The notes: generated from the sequence alone by a model not told the origin. A stretch of 64,000 nt of DNA from Cohnella endophytica (GCF_003628305.1 NZ_RBZM01000014.1:1-64000), one strand, 5' to 3'; shown: positions 51,135-60,519, numbered from the stretch's first letter. Translations and numbers: made by a program.

Positions 51135-51620
51135 TTAAGTTACGACTTCTCCCGCTCCCGCATGATCAAGCAAGGATTCCGCGCGAATGTCCGACTCCGT
51201 GTCCGCTACTAGCACGTAACGTCCCTTCTCGATCGCCCGAGCGCAACGTTCGGCCGCATTGCGGGGAATGCCCATATCGCGAAGAACATCGGAGCTGTCG
51301 GGTCCGTCGTACACGGAATCGCCGTTCACGACGACGCCTACCAGCCCCCCCGATCCGAGAGGCGATGTGCCGACCGGGTAGCCGACCACCGACGGCGTAA
51401 CAATGACCGATCGATCTCCGTCCGCTTCGCGACTCCGGGCTTGCTGGATTTCGTACAGCTCCTCCATACGGATATCGTCTTGAGACGACAATTGGGGAGC
51501 ACCTTCCCGATTGTTCACGATAACCCGGATATCTTCTTCCTCGGCGCCCGCTTCCCGCAACAACCGGATCGCGTCTAGCACGTTCTCTTCTTTGTCGAAA
51601 ATGCCGATCTTCATTGCCAT
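51135..51620 (-). CDS. YflT-domain (heat/general-stress) protein
   Basis: A 161-residue protein: N-terminal YflT-like domain (MKIGIFDKEENVLDAIRLL, EEEDIRVIVNN), then a less conserved Gly/Pro/Val-rich region and a second similar half (DMGIPRNAAERCARAIEKG, YVLVADTES). General stress YflT family in Bacillus. The ATG has AAAGGAGG 7 nt upstream and a near-perfect sigma-B promoter 49 nt further up. Confidence 0.85.
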   Translation of the reverse strand: MAMKIGIFDKEENVLDAIRLLREAGAEEEDIRVIVNNREGAPQLSSQDDIRMEELYEIQQARSREADGDRSVIVTPSVVGYPVGTSPLGSGGLVGVVVNGDSVYDGPDSSDVLRDMGIPRNAAERCARAIEKGRYVLVADTESDIRAESLLDHAGAGEVVT

Positions 51621-51668
51621 ATCACGACCTCCTTTCGCAGATAGCCCGAATAGGCTTACTCCAATGGT

Positions 51669-51693
51669 ATACCCCGATGGAGACGCTTTGAAC
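51669..51693 (-). promoter_or_regulatory. Candidate sigma-B promoter of the YflT-domain gene
   Basis: Minus strand GTTCAA (51688-51693), 13-nt spacer, GGGTAT (51669-51674, exact -10). The best -10 match in the window. Confidence 0.72.
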
Positions 51694-51702
51694 CTAGCGG
51701 AA

Positions 51703-53350
51703 CTACGATAATACGATCGCCGGTTGATCTTGCGGTACTTCGAACGGTTGGACCTCGATAAGCGCCACGAAATTCGCTCCTGCTCCATCGTTGTCGGCTA
51801 GACGGATATATCCTCCCAATGCTTTCGCAATCGCTTGCGCGATAGCTAACCCCATCCCTAACCCGTCATAATTGCGACTATACGAAGTATCCAATTGGGA
51901 GAAGGGCAGGAACAACAGCTCTTTCTTAAGCTCATGAATGCCGATTCCCGTATCCTTTACCGAAGTTTCCAATAAGATAGCGCCGTTCGAAGACGCTTGC
52001 TCTCCGACCGTCTTTACGAAAATGTCGACTTGGCCGTTCGACGTGAACTTGATCGCGTTGTCGATCAATCTAACGAGCATCTTCCCGTACAAATGAGGAT
52101 CGCCCAAGACGTAATTCGGAACCCCGTTGTCGATGTGACAGGAAAATGCCAGCTTCTTCTCCGCCGCTATTTTTTTGTAGCCGGACATTGCGTAAGCGAT
52201 CGTCTCCTTTACCGAGAAAGGCTGTTCATCCGTCTCTTGCTTGCCCGATTCCAACCGGGTGAATTCCAGGATATCGTTCATGATCGCAAGCAATCGTTCG
52301 GCATTGTCCTTAATCGCTTGGGGGGAACCCTTTGCCTTCCTCCGTTACGGACGATTCCAGAAGCAACTCACTCACTCCGATCAGCCCGTTCATCGGAGTT
52401 CGAATTTCGTGGCTGATGACGGCCAGAAACTCGCTCTTGGCGCTGGAAGCCCGTTCTGCCGCGTTCTTGGCTTCTGTCAGTTGGCGCAACGTCCCCTTAC
52501 GTTCCGTAATATCGCGGACCGTACAGGCAAATAAGCGTTCGCGGTTAATTAAGGCTTGCCCGAGCTGAATCTCGGCTTCGAAGGCGACCCCGCTCTTGCG
52601 AACGGCGACCCTCTCGCTTACCAACCCCGTCAAATAACGAACGGGATCTCGATCTTCGTTAAGCCCCGTCGTTTCCGCCCGTTTCATCTCCTCCAGACTC
52701 GGGAGCAATTCCCCGGCGGAGAGGCCGATCAGTTCTTCGGCGGCATAACCGAACAGTCTTTCCAAGGCGGGGTTAACCGATCGAATCGTACCGTTAATGT
52801 CGAAAGTAAACATGCCGTCTATCGAAGTGTCGAAGATCATCCTGGATTTGGCTTCCTCCGTGGAGAGCTCGTAGGTCACTCGCAACAGTTCCGCGTTGAC
52901 CGACTCCAATTCCTCCTTCTGTCGGTATAGCTCGTTCCGCTTTGCCTCCAGCTCCCGGTTGTTCTGGTACAACCGAACGAAGCCGGCTATTTTCGCTTTG
53001 ACGATGGACGCCGTAACCGGTTTGATTAAATAATCGATCGCTCCGGCCGAATACCCCTCGAACTGATCGACGGCTTCGCGGTTGTTCGCGGAGATGAACA
53101 AGATGGGCGTATCTTTGGTTCTATCTCTTGCCTTGATGAGCCGAGCGGTCTCGAAACCGTCCATTCCCGGCATTTGCACGTCCAATACGATAACCGCGAA
53201 ATCTTCGCGCAGTAAATGGCGCAAAGCTTCTTCTCCGGATTCCGCCCTGACCAAGCGATAACCTTCCCCGGCCAAAGTCGCTTCCAGCGCGAGCAAATTG
53301 TCCGGGTGATCATCCACGATAAGCAGCGAAACGGGTTTTAAATCAGGCAC
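51703..53350 (-). pseudogene. REC-PAS-histidine kinase, frameshifted in a C6 run
   Basis: Two frames of one gene. The first (52310-53350) has a receiver domain (LLIVDDHP...VIVLDVQMPGMDG...LIKPV), a PAS domain (IFDTSIDGMFTFDINGTI) and the H-box SHEIRTPMNG, then ends GKGFPPSD. The second (51703-52293) has the rest of the kinase: LAIMNDILEFTRLESGK, IDNAIKFT, DTGIGI, GLGMGLAIA. On the coding strand the junction is GGTTCCCCCCAAGCG; with five C instead of six the frame runs on as FPQAIKDNAERLLAIM. A sequencing error, a true loss or slippage are all possible. It follows the CheR gene by 21 nt. Confidence 0.85.
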
Positions 53351-53371
53351 TACGGCCTCCTCCTAACCTAG

Positions 53372-54211
53372 TTAACGCATTTTCCGATACAATCGGTACT
53401 GCTCGTTCCAAGTGTCGTATTTGTCCGCCTTCGGCGTGAACGCGATCGATTCCTTATCTCCCACGACGAGAAACCCTTCATTCGCCAAGCTCTCGTAGAA
53501 CAAACGGTGCACTTGATCCCGCAGCTGCGAATTGAAATAGATCATGACGTTGCGGCACAAAATGACGTGAAATTCGTTAAAGGATCTGTCGGTCACGAGA
53601 TTGTGGCGGGCGAACACGACGTTATTCCGTAGGTACGGCTTCAGAATGACGACGCCATGATCGGAGTCGTAATAATCCGAGAACGACTGAATGCCTCCGG
53701 CGGCATGGTAATTTTTCGTGTATTGCTTCATCCGTTCGATCGGAATAATTCCGTCCTTGGCCTGCTGCAGCGCGCTTTCGTTAATGTCGGTCGCATAGAT
53801 CCGAGTCTTGTCCAGCAAGCCTTCTTCATGCAAAATAATGGCCACAGCGTGAACTTCCTCGCCTGTCGAGCAGCCTGCGTGCCAGATGCGCAAGTTGGGA
53901 AGCTGCCTTAGGAGGGGGACGACGTCTTCGCGGAAAGCTCGGAACATGGCCGGATCCCGAAACATCTCCGTTACGGGAATGACCATGTCTCCCAACAATC
54001 GTCCAAACGCTTCCGGCTGATGAAGGACCCGCTCTTGAAGGGAAGAAACGTTGTTCAGGCCTTCAAGATGAATACGATGCCAGATTCGGCGGCGTACCGA
54101 TGCATAAGAATAATTGCGGAAATCGTAACCGTATCTGCGAAAGATGCCTTCCAGCAGCAAAGCGATCTCTATTTTCTCCAGGTCGCCGTCCGTAGCCTGT
54201 TGTAAACTCAT
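53372..54211 (-). CDS. CheR-type SAM methyltransferase (RsbM-like candidate)
   Basis: A 279-residue CheR-family protein glutamate methyltransferase: N-terminal helical part (LLLEGIFRRYGYDFRNYSYASVRRRI), MVIPVTEMFRDP, SAM motif HAGCSTGEEVHAVAII, YATDINESALQQA and CRNVMIYF. Start at ATG 54211 overlaps the kinase stop as ATGA. No chemotaxis genes are near; methylating the adjacent membrane kinase, as RsbM does with RsbK in the B. cereus group, is the favoured inference. Confidence 0.85.
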   Translation of the reverse strand: MSLQQATDGDLEKIEIALLLEGIFRRYGYDFRNYSYASVRRRIWHRIHLEGLNNVSSLQERVLHQPEAFGRLLGDMVIPVTEMFRDPAMFRAFREDVVPLLRQLPNLRIWHAGCSTGEEVHAVAIILHEEGLLDKTRIYATDINESALQQAKDGIIPIERMKQYTKNYHAAGGIQSFSDYYDSDHGVVILKPYLRNNVVFARHNLVTDRSFNEFHVILCRNVMIYFNSQLRDQVHRLFYESLANEGFLVVGDKESIAFTPKADKYDTWNEQYRLYRKMR

Positions 54212-57200
54212 CGATGCAGCCACACCCTCATTAACGATAAAAGTTGCTCCGTGTTCACCGGTTTCGTAATATAATCGGACGCCCCGGCTTCGATGCATTT
54301 ATTCCGGTCGTCCTTCATCGCTTTCGCCGTTAAGGCGATAATCGGGAGCCTGCTCCACTCGGGATGCTGCCGAATCCGCGTAATCGCTTCATAACCGTCC
54401 ATCTCCGGCATCATAATATCCATAAGAATCAGATCGAACTCCGAATCCTCCTCCAGCTTGTTCAACGCTTCGACTCCGTTCTCCGCGTTGACGACCTTCA
54501 TATTCCGATGCTCCAGCACGCTAGTCAGTGCGAACACGTTACGGACGTCGTCGTCTACGAGCAAAATTCTTTTGTTATCGAACGTCGACTGTCCTTTATT
54601 CAAATTGTTCAGCAGATTGCGCTTATCATCCGGAAGACCGGACTCTAGACGATGCAGGAACAACGTCGTTTCCTCCAGCAATCTTTCGGGCGATTTGACG
54701 TCCTTCAGTACGATCGATTCGGACAAGGCGCGCATCCTTCTAATCGTCCGATCGTCTTCTTCTCCGTCGCCATATACGATAACCGGAATGCTCCGCAAGG
54801 ATTCGATACGGTGAATTCGGGCAAGCAGTTCGACGGCTTCGTCGGCGGGCAGGCCGGAATCCAGCACGATGCAATCGTATGTTTCATCGTTTAACCGATC
54901 CCATGCGGTAGATGCGTCCGGAACGGCCGAGACATCGACGTCGTCATGAACGATCAACTCCGTCAAAGCGTCGCGCAGTTCATCGTCGTGCTCGACAAGC
55001 AACAACCGTTTCGGTTTTCTATCCAGTACTTTCGCGATATTGACGAATACCCTGTCCAATTGTTCCCCGTTCGCCGGCTTCTGCAAATGATCGATCGCCC
55101 CCATGCGCAATCCTTGCTGGGAATACTCCGTAACCGAAACGACGTGAACGGGAATATGGCGCATCTGCGGATCGCTCTTCAATTCGTTAAGGATCGACCA
55201 CCCATCCGTAACCGGCAATTGAATGTCGAGAATAATCGCATCCGGACCGTACTTCCGTGCCATTTCCAAACCCTCGTCTCCCCGGAGAGCAACGATCGCT
55301 TTGAAGCCTCTCGAGCGAGCCATCTCGATAAGGACGTTCGCGAAGTTAATATCGTCTTCCACGATCAATAACACTCGGTCTTCCCCGGATAACGAATTTC
55401 GATCGTCTTCCAGCTGTTTTGCCGGCTGCAATCGCATTTCCGATCCTATTTGTCCGGAAAACCTCATTTCCGAGGCGACCGCGGCATACCCGGCGGCATG
55501 CCCCTCTTGTTCTTCCTCTGAAGCATGGACCAAGGTAAGACGCTCAGGAATGATGAGCGTAAACGTACTTCCTCCTCCATTCCTCGCTTCAAGATGTATC
55601 CATCCTTCAAGCAAGTGGGCAAGTTCGCGGCTGATCGTCAAACCGAGTCCCGTGCCTCCGTACTTCCGGCTCGTGGTACCATCCGCTTGGCGGAACGCTT
55701 CGAAGATCAATTCCCGCTTCTCTTCGGGGATTCCGATGCCCGTATCCGATACGGACAAGGCGACGTACGTGATCCCCGGCTTCCTTCTATCCGTGTCGAG
55801 CTCTTCCTCGTTCGGAATGCGAACGTGTACGACAACTTTACCGCTTTCCGTGAACTTAATCGCGTTGGACAATAAATTGCGCATGATTTGTTTGATCCGA
55901 TGCCCATCCGTCCAAATTGCTTGCGGAATGTCATCCTCTTTTTCGAAAGCGACCCCGAGATTTTTGGATTCCGCCATCGGTCCGAATTGGCTGCTTAGGA
56001 ACGTCGAAATATCGTCTAGCACCATCCATTCCGGATGAATGTCCATTTTACCCGCGTCAACCTTGGACAGATCCAGAATCTCGTCGATCATTTTCAGTAA
56101 ATCGTTTCCGGAGAGATGGATCGTGCGCATATATTCGCGCTGCTTATCCGTCAGGTTTCCTTCCTTGTTTTCCGCAAGGAATTCGGACAAGATGAGCAAG
56201 CTGTTAAGCGGAGTCCTTAATTCGTGGGACATATTGGCGAGAAACTCCGATTTGTATTTGCTTGCCAACGCGAGTTGCAAGGCTTGCCTCTCCAGCTCGG
56301 AATTGGCTTGCGCGATCTGGCGATTCTGAAGTTCTACGCGCCGGATATGCTGTTCGAGATCGAGAGCCTTAACCGTCAATTCCTGATTCGTATGCTCCAG
56401 CTCTTCTTGCTGTTGCTGCAGGCGGAGCTCCGACTTCTTCAAGTCCCTCTGTTGGAGCTCCAGCTTGTCGTTCGTGCCTCGGAGCTCTTCCTGCTGACTG
56501 ACGAGTTCTTCGGATTGGACTTGGAGTTCCTCCGTCATCGCCTGGGATTCGCGCAACAATTCCTCCACCCTGCGGCGGGAAGTGATATTGTTCAGAATCG
56601 TGCCCAGCTTGTCGCACAACGAAACGAGCAATTCCCTGTTCTCCGAATCGAATCCCGAGACGGACGCTACTTCGATTACGCCGATCGGCCTATGATCGTT
56701 CAGAATCGGATGCACGATCAGCGACTTCGCTTCCGTCTCGCCTAAGGCGGAGCCGACTTTCACGTACCCGCTTGGCATCCCGTCGAGAACGATCGTCTTG
56801 CCGTCCTTGAAACATTGACCCGCTAGTCCTTCTCCCGGCCGTATCGCTTCGGGCACGCTCGCCGAACCGTCTTCCCCGGTATCCCCCGATATCGCGTAGG
56901 ACCCGGATAACTCCAAAAGCCCGCCGAAAGCTAACGGATTGTCCAAATAAATCACTCCGTAGTTCGCGCCCAGGACGGGAGCGAACTCGGATATGAACAA
57001 TTGGGCAGCCGCCTTCGCGTCCGAGCCCGCATGCAAAAGTTCGGTTACTCTAGCGATTTGAGCGTTCATGCGGGCTTGTCTCTGCTGAGCGCCGGAGAGC
57101 AGGGCTTCTCTCTCGTTCTTGTTATGAAGATCGAGAGCGATTCGTTTAAATAAATGCGCTAATTCGCCCAATTCGTCTTTGGATTTGATTTCGACCCTAT

Positions 57201-57888
57201 TAAAGCTTCGGAGCTTTCCCTTCGCGAACCGATCGGCCATTCCTCCTAGCATGTTCAGGCCACTCGTGATGCTCGGGAAAACCCAGAATACGATTCCCGT
57301 TCCCATTAGCAGTCCGAATACGATAATAATAGCGACCATTCTCACGGACCGCGAGTAAAGCTCCCTGGAATCTTTCATCTCGACTTTCATTGCGTCCTCT
57401 TGCAACTTAACCAGCTGGTCCAACGAGTCTATGACTTTCCGTTGTTGGTCTCTAAGGCTTTTGGTATAGAGACTGCGCGCTTCGTCTATTTTATTCCCGT
57501 TGATTAAACCGATGAATTCCTTTAACGTCGTCCCATAAATCGTCGAGGTTTGCTTAATATCGGCCACCTCGACTTGCTCCGCGTTGTCGAGTTCGAGCGT
57601 CGACAGCGTCTTGAATTGTTCTCCCGCGTTCGTAAGCCGGGTAGTGATGTCTTGTACGCCATCGGTTTTGACTTCTTCGCCGAGAATCATGTCGTTCATG
57701 ACCCGGGCCGCTGCATTAACCTCTCCCCGTACCGCCAGCGCAAGCGTCACTTTCTCGAAACGGTTGTCGTAGAAATGGCTAATGGAGTGGTTCATCTGAC
57801 TCAATCGTTGGTAGCCGAAGGAGGTTATTCCGATCAGTAACAATAAGAGCAGCGAGAAACCGATCGCCAGCTTCGCTTTAATCTTCAC
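54208..57888 (-). CDS. Hybrid sensor histidine kinase with three receivers (RsbK-like)
   Basis: A 1226-residue protein. TM1 ~8-28, extracytoplasmic four-helix bundle ~30-182, TM2 ~183-203, HAMP ~205-258, GAF ~285-435, coiled coil ~440-540, HisKA with H555 (MSHELRTP), HATPase ~655-785 (NLLSNAIKFT, DTGIGI, GGTGLGL), then receivers with D888, D1010 and D1157. The middle receiver is the most degenerate (LVEHDDE, VLDSGLP, K in VLKD). N-terminal layout recalls MCP-like sensors, consistent with CheR-type methylation. Overlaps the upstream phosphatase gene by 11 nt. Confidence 0.9.
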   Translation of the reverse strand: MKIKAKLAIGFSLLLLLLIGITSFGYQRLSQMNHSISHFYDNRFEKVTLALAVRGEVNAAARVMNDMILGEEVKTDGVQDITTRLTNAGEQFKTLSTLELDNAEQVEVADIKQTSTIYGTTLKEFIGLINGNKIDEARSLYTKSLRDQQRKVIDSLDQLVKLQEDAMKVEMKDSRELYSRSVRMVAIIIVFGLLMGTGIVFWVFPSITSGLNMLGGMADRFAKGKLRSFNRVEIKSKDELGELAHLFKRIALDLHNKNEREALLSGAQQRQARMNAQIARVTELLHAGSDAKAAAQLFISEFAPVLGANYGVIYLDNPLAFGGLLELSGSYAISGDTGEDGSASVPEAIRPGEGLAGQCFKDGKTIVLDGMPSGYVKVGSALGETEAKSLIVHPILNDHRPIGVIEVASVSGFDSENRELLVSLCDKLGTILNNITSRRRVEELLRESQAMTEELQVQSEELVSQQEELRGTNDKLELQQRDLKKSELRLQQQQEELEHTNQELTVKALDLEQHIRRVELQNRQIAQANSELERQALQLALASKYKSEFLANMSHELRTPLNSLLILSEFLAENKEGNLTDKQREYMRTIHLSGNDLLKMIDEILDLSKVDAGKMDIHPEWMVLDDISTFLSSQFGPMAESKNLGVAFEKEDDIPQAIWTDGHRIKQIMRNLLSNAIKFTESGKVVVHVRIPNEEELDTDRRKPGITYVALSVSDTGIGIPEEKRELIFEAFRQADGTTSRKYGGTGLGLTISRELAHLLEGWIHLEARNGGGSTFTLIIPERLTLVHASEEEQEGHAAGYAAVASEMRFSGQIGSEMRLQPAKQLEDDRNSLSGEDRVLLIVEDDINFANVLIEMARSRGFKAIVALRGDEGLEMARKYGPDAIILDIQLPVTDGWSILNELKSDPQMRHIPVHVVSVTEYSQQGLRMGAIDHLQKPANGEQLDRVFVNIAKVLDRKPKRLLLVEHDDELRDALTELIVHDDVDVSAVPDASTAWDRLNDETYDCIVLDSGLPADEAVELLARIHRIESLRSIPVIVYGDGEEDDRTIRRMRALSESIVLKDVKSPERLLEETTLFLHRLESGLPDDKRNLLNNLNKGQSTFDNKRILLVDDDVRNVFALTSVLEHRNMKVVNAENGVEALNKLEEDSEFDLILMDIMMPEMDGYEAITRIRQHPEWSRLPIIALTAKAMKDDRNKCIEAGASDYITKPVNTEQLLSLMRVWLHR

Positions 57889-59044
57889 TCGGCGTTCCTC
57901 CCGGCATGACTTGTATTCTTACCAAGCAACGATCGTCCGAACGGCCGTCCAGCGGCTGGCACGTAATAAGACGCTCGATGCTTTCTTCATCCTTCTTGGC
58001 TTGATGAAGAAATTCCCCAAGCTGCTCAAGTTGCGCTTCGTCTTCGCCTTGAAAAGGACCCAAAATACCGTCCGTGTACAAATAGAGCGTATCCCCGGGA
58101 GCGATGGAAATACTGCTCGCCACGATATCCAAATGCTCGAACAAACCTAATGGGGCGGAGCCGACTTCGAGCTTCCGGGGAGGAAATCCATCGTCCGAGT
58201 ATAGTAACCCCGACGGATGGCCGGCGTTCGCGTACTCCGCCTTCCCTCTTTCCAGATCGAGGGTCACGTAAATCCCCGTGCAGTAATATTGGATAAGCTC
58301 GTTCTCGCATTGAAGGCTCATCAATCTTCGGTTCAACTCGTTAAACACGCGAACCGGCGACCATAGCGTCCGCATGGACTCCTTCAGAATCGACGCAATG
58401 AACATGCTGACGAGCGAGGAGGACAGGCCATGACCCATGGCGTCGATGACGGCGATCGCCCAGCGATTGTCGTCTATTTTGTGCCACGCGTACAAATCGC
58501 CCGCAAGCTCCTCGGATGCCCGGAAGTACGCCTGAATTCGGATGTTCGCGTCAACGACCTGATCCGGCAGAACCGATTCCTGAACTTGACGGGCTAGCGT
58601 CAGCTCTTGGCGCATCCTCGAATCCCGTTCCTTGTGCCAATCGAGCTCCCGCTTCAGCTTCAGCGCGGAACGGATGCGGGCCAGCAACTCCGTCTTGTTG
58701 ATCGGCTTCGTCACGAAATCGATCGCTCCCGCATCCAGCGCTTCGGCAAGCTTCCGGGAATCCCCGATCGCGGTAACCATAATGACCGGGATGTCTTTGA
58801 ACAGAACGTTCGCCTGCAACCTGCGGCACGCTTCGATGCCATCCATCGCGGGCATCATGAGATCCAATAAAATCAAATCGATCTGCGGGCACGGGATTCC
58901 GTCCGCGGCGACGGGATTGCCGAGAATACCGAACATTTCTTCCGCGGAGTAGGCGATCTTTAATTGCTCGTACCCGGCTCTTCTCAGCATCTCTTGAATT
59001 ACCATTACATTCGTTGCGTTATCGTCCACGATCAGAATAGCCAT
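57878..59044 (-). CDS. Response regulator-PP2C phosphatase (RsbY/RsbP-like)
   Basis: A 388-residue protein with an N-terminal receiver (D61 in LILLDLMMPAMDG; K in VTKPI) and a C-terminal PP2C/SpoIIE phosphatase domain (~150-380; ELAGDLYAW, VIDAMGHGLSSSLVSMF, ANAGHPSG, YLYTDGILG). Such fusions dephosphorylate RsbV-P and switch on SigB, the receiver being set by a kinase; this is how RsbY works in B. cereus. First gene of the phosphatase-kinase-CheR operon. ATG start. Confidence 0.93.
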   Translation of the reverse strand: MAILIVDDNATNVMVIQEMLRRAGYEQLKIAYSAEEMFGILGNPVAADGIPCPQIDLILLDLMMPAMDGIEACRRLQANVLFKDIPVIMVTAIGDSRKLAEALDAGAIDFVTKPINKTELLARIRSALKLKRELDWHKERDSRMRQELTLARQVQESVLPDQVVDANIRIQAYFRASEELAGDLYAWHKIDDNRWAIAVIDAMGHGLSSSLVSMFIASILKESMRTLWSPVRVFNELNRRLMSLQCENELIQYYCTGIYVTLDLERGKAEYANAGHPSGLLYSDDGFPPRKLEVGSAPLGLFEHLDIVASSISIAPGDTLYLYTDGILGPFQGEDEAQLEQLGEFLHQAKKDEESIERLITCQPLDGRSDDRCLVRIQVMPGGTPSED

Positions 59045-59159
59045 CTTTATCTTGTCTCCTCGGATCTATCGTATATGTCCAGTCGAACAGCAAACGCGAA
59101 TAAGGAATGAGTCGCGGATCGAACCGCTCTCATTCCTTATTCCCATATGCTCTTAGGCC

Positions 59160-59483
59160 TTAATGGCGGGCCATTACCAACACTTTGCCGTTATCGAGCT
59201 CCGTCTCGTACATGCTCGCTTCGAAGGAGTCGAACCCCATCGATTCGATCTTATTCCGAAGCGCGTCCCCGCGTTTGCGAAATAGATTGGCTACCGTATC
59301 GAACATGCCTTCCTCTTGCACGCCTACCGTATTCGCGTCCGCGACCTCGGCTAGACGATCCGTCCGGTCCCGCTCGTGAGCCAATACGTAAATTTCCTTC
59401 TGCGTGTAACCTTGGCGATGCAAATCGTTCACGACGTCGAATGCTTCAAGTCCGTTGTTAACCAATTTCGCATAAGCTTTCAT
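59160..59483 (-). CDS. YflT-family general stress protein
   Basis: A 107-residue protein matching the YflT/general stress family: MKAYAKLVNNGLEAFDVVND, GYTQKEIYVLAHERDRTDRL, GMFDTVANLFRKRGDALRNK. A single domain, compared with the longer relative at 51.1-51.6 kb. ATG with GGAGGAGAG upstream; a sigma-B-like promoter lies 40-60 nt before it. It lies upstream of the RsbY/RsbK-like operon on the same strand. Confidence 0.9.
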   Translation of the reverse strand: MKAYAKLVNNGLEAFDVVNDLHRQGYTQKEIYVLAHERDRTDRLAEVADANTVGVQEEGMFDTVANLFRKRGDALRNKIESMGFDSFEASMYETELDNGKVLVMARH

Positions 59484-59521
59484 GGTTTCTCTCCTCCTCT
59501 GTTGTCGTCTCTGATTTCTAT

Positions 59522-59546
59522 TAAACCATTATCCCTAGGATGAAAC
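59522..59546 (-). promoter_or_regulatory. Candidate sigma-B promoter of the YflT-family gene
   Basis: Minus strand GTTTCA (59541-59546), 13-nt spacer, GGTTTA (59522-59527). -35 identical to that of ytxH and rsbV; the -10 differs from GGGTTA at one base. Confidence 0.5.
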
Positions 59547-59547
59547 A

Positions 59548-59958
59548 TCAGATTCCGCATGGGGCAAAGAATAAATCTAGCGAGACCGCGTTTCCTCGTT
59601 TATCCTTGAACACTTTTAGAGCTTCTCCGTTATCGCCGACGATGCCCCATCCGTCTTCCGCGATGTAATTAGCAACGGATCCCTCGCATAAGCCGACGTT
59701 CGTGCCCTCTTTATAGTTCCACGTTTCGCAGCCTTTCCGCAAATCGGACCGCGAATTCGCGGGCGTTCCCCATGCTTCTTTCACATCCGACGCGGTCTCG
59801 CCCAAGCGGATTCCTTGCAACTGCCATGGAGTCGCGGACTCCGCCGGACTTGCTCCGGGCATTGTCGCAATTGGAAGCGGCGTTACCGGAGCCGCCGCGG
59901 CAGGCGCGCTCCCGCCGTTCAACAACGAGGAAAAAAGATAGAGCCAAGTAATCAACAT
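59548..59958 (-). CDS. Secreted or lipid-free exported protein with CAP-associated-like domain
   Basis: A 136-residue protein with an N-terminal signal-like hydrophobic stretch (~1-22) and an Ala/Pro linker; residues ~45-130 read GIRLGETASDVKEAWGTP...CETWNYKEG, like the CAP_assoc_N/OmlA-type motif that recurs in exported Bacillus proteins. Two or three Cys are present. Function unknown. ATG with AAGGAGGAA upstream; 23 nt after the DUF948 gene, so probably co-transcribed. Confidence 0.75.
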   Translation of the reverse strand: MLITWLYLFSSLLNGGSAPAAAAPVTPLPIATMPGASPAESATPWQLQGIRLGETASDVKEAWGTPANSRSDLRKGCETWNYKEGTNVGLCEGSVANYIAEDGWGIVGDNGEALKVFKDKRGNAVSLDLFFAPCGI

Positions 59959-59981
59959 GGTCGTAATTCCTCCTTCGTTTC

Positions 59982-60446
59982 CTAATTGGAGTCCAGCTTC
60001 CTTTCATTCCAACCTTGCTTCAAGCTGGTCGCTACACGCGAGCCCATAACAACCCATTGCAACCAAGAGGGAATCCGCTGCTGTCCTTCCGACGAAGCCG
60101 CTTGTTTCCGAACGGAATGCGCGAAACCTTTGGCTGCTTCCCGCGCCGTTCCCGTTAATTCGCTAAGCACGATTCCTACGTCCTGAACGGCGTCGAATAA
60201 AGGGTCCGTCGACTTGAGCTTGCCGCGAAGATCGTCGGCGACGTCGTTGACGCTTTCCGCGAGCTTCTTCACTTCCCCTTGCAATCCTTCGACGGTTTCC
60301 TTCACTTCCTGCATCGCGGACCGCGCCGTGCCGAGCGATCGTTGCGCCGTTCTCAACAGAGCGATCAGGAATCCGCAAAGCACTACGAATGCCGTTGCCG
60401 CTACCGCTACGATCCAAACTAGAATGTCGTTGTTAGCCAAGTACAC
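59982..60446 (-). CDS. DUF948 (YtxG-like) protein
   Basis: A 154-residue protein with one N-terminal transmembrane helix (~9-30) and a long coiled-coil helix (~33-80; VKETVEGLQGEVKKLAESVNDVADDL), the DUF948 pattern that accompanies YtxH in Bacillus. GTG start, but GGAGG is then only 1-2 nt away; TTG two codons later has ideal spacing. Preceded by a GTTTCG-N15-GGGTAA sigma-B-like promoter. Confidence 0.85.
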   Translation of the reverse strand: MYLANNDILVWIVAVAATAFVVLCGFLIALLRTAQRSLGTARSAMQEVKETVEGLQGEVKKLAESVNDVADDLRGKLKSTDPLFDAVQDVGIVLSELTGTAREAAKGFAHSVRKQAASSEGQQRIPSWLQWVVMGSRVATSLKQGWNERKLDSN

Positions 60447-60478
60447 CCCTCCAATTCACTCGCGTAGTTATCAATTCG

Positions 60479-60505
60479 TTACCCCGACGGATAGCCGGGC
60501 GAAAC
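60479..60505 (-). promoter_or_regulatory. Candidate sigma-B promoter of the DUF948 operon
   Basis: Minus strand GTTTCG (60500-60505), 15-nt spacer, GGGTAA (60479-60484). Confidence 0.6.
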
Positions 60506-60519
60506 AAATTCAAGCCGAA

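Noticed and set aside
51703..52293. Stand-alone sensor kinase gene
   Set aside because: It starts in the middle of the dimerisation helix, has no ribosome site, and continues the upstream frame if one base is removed.
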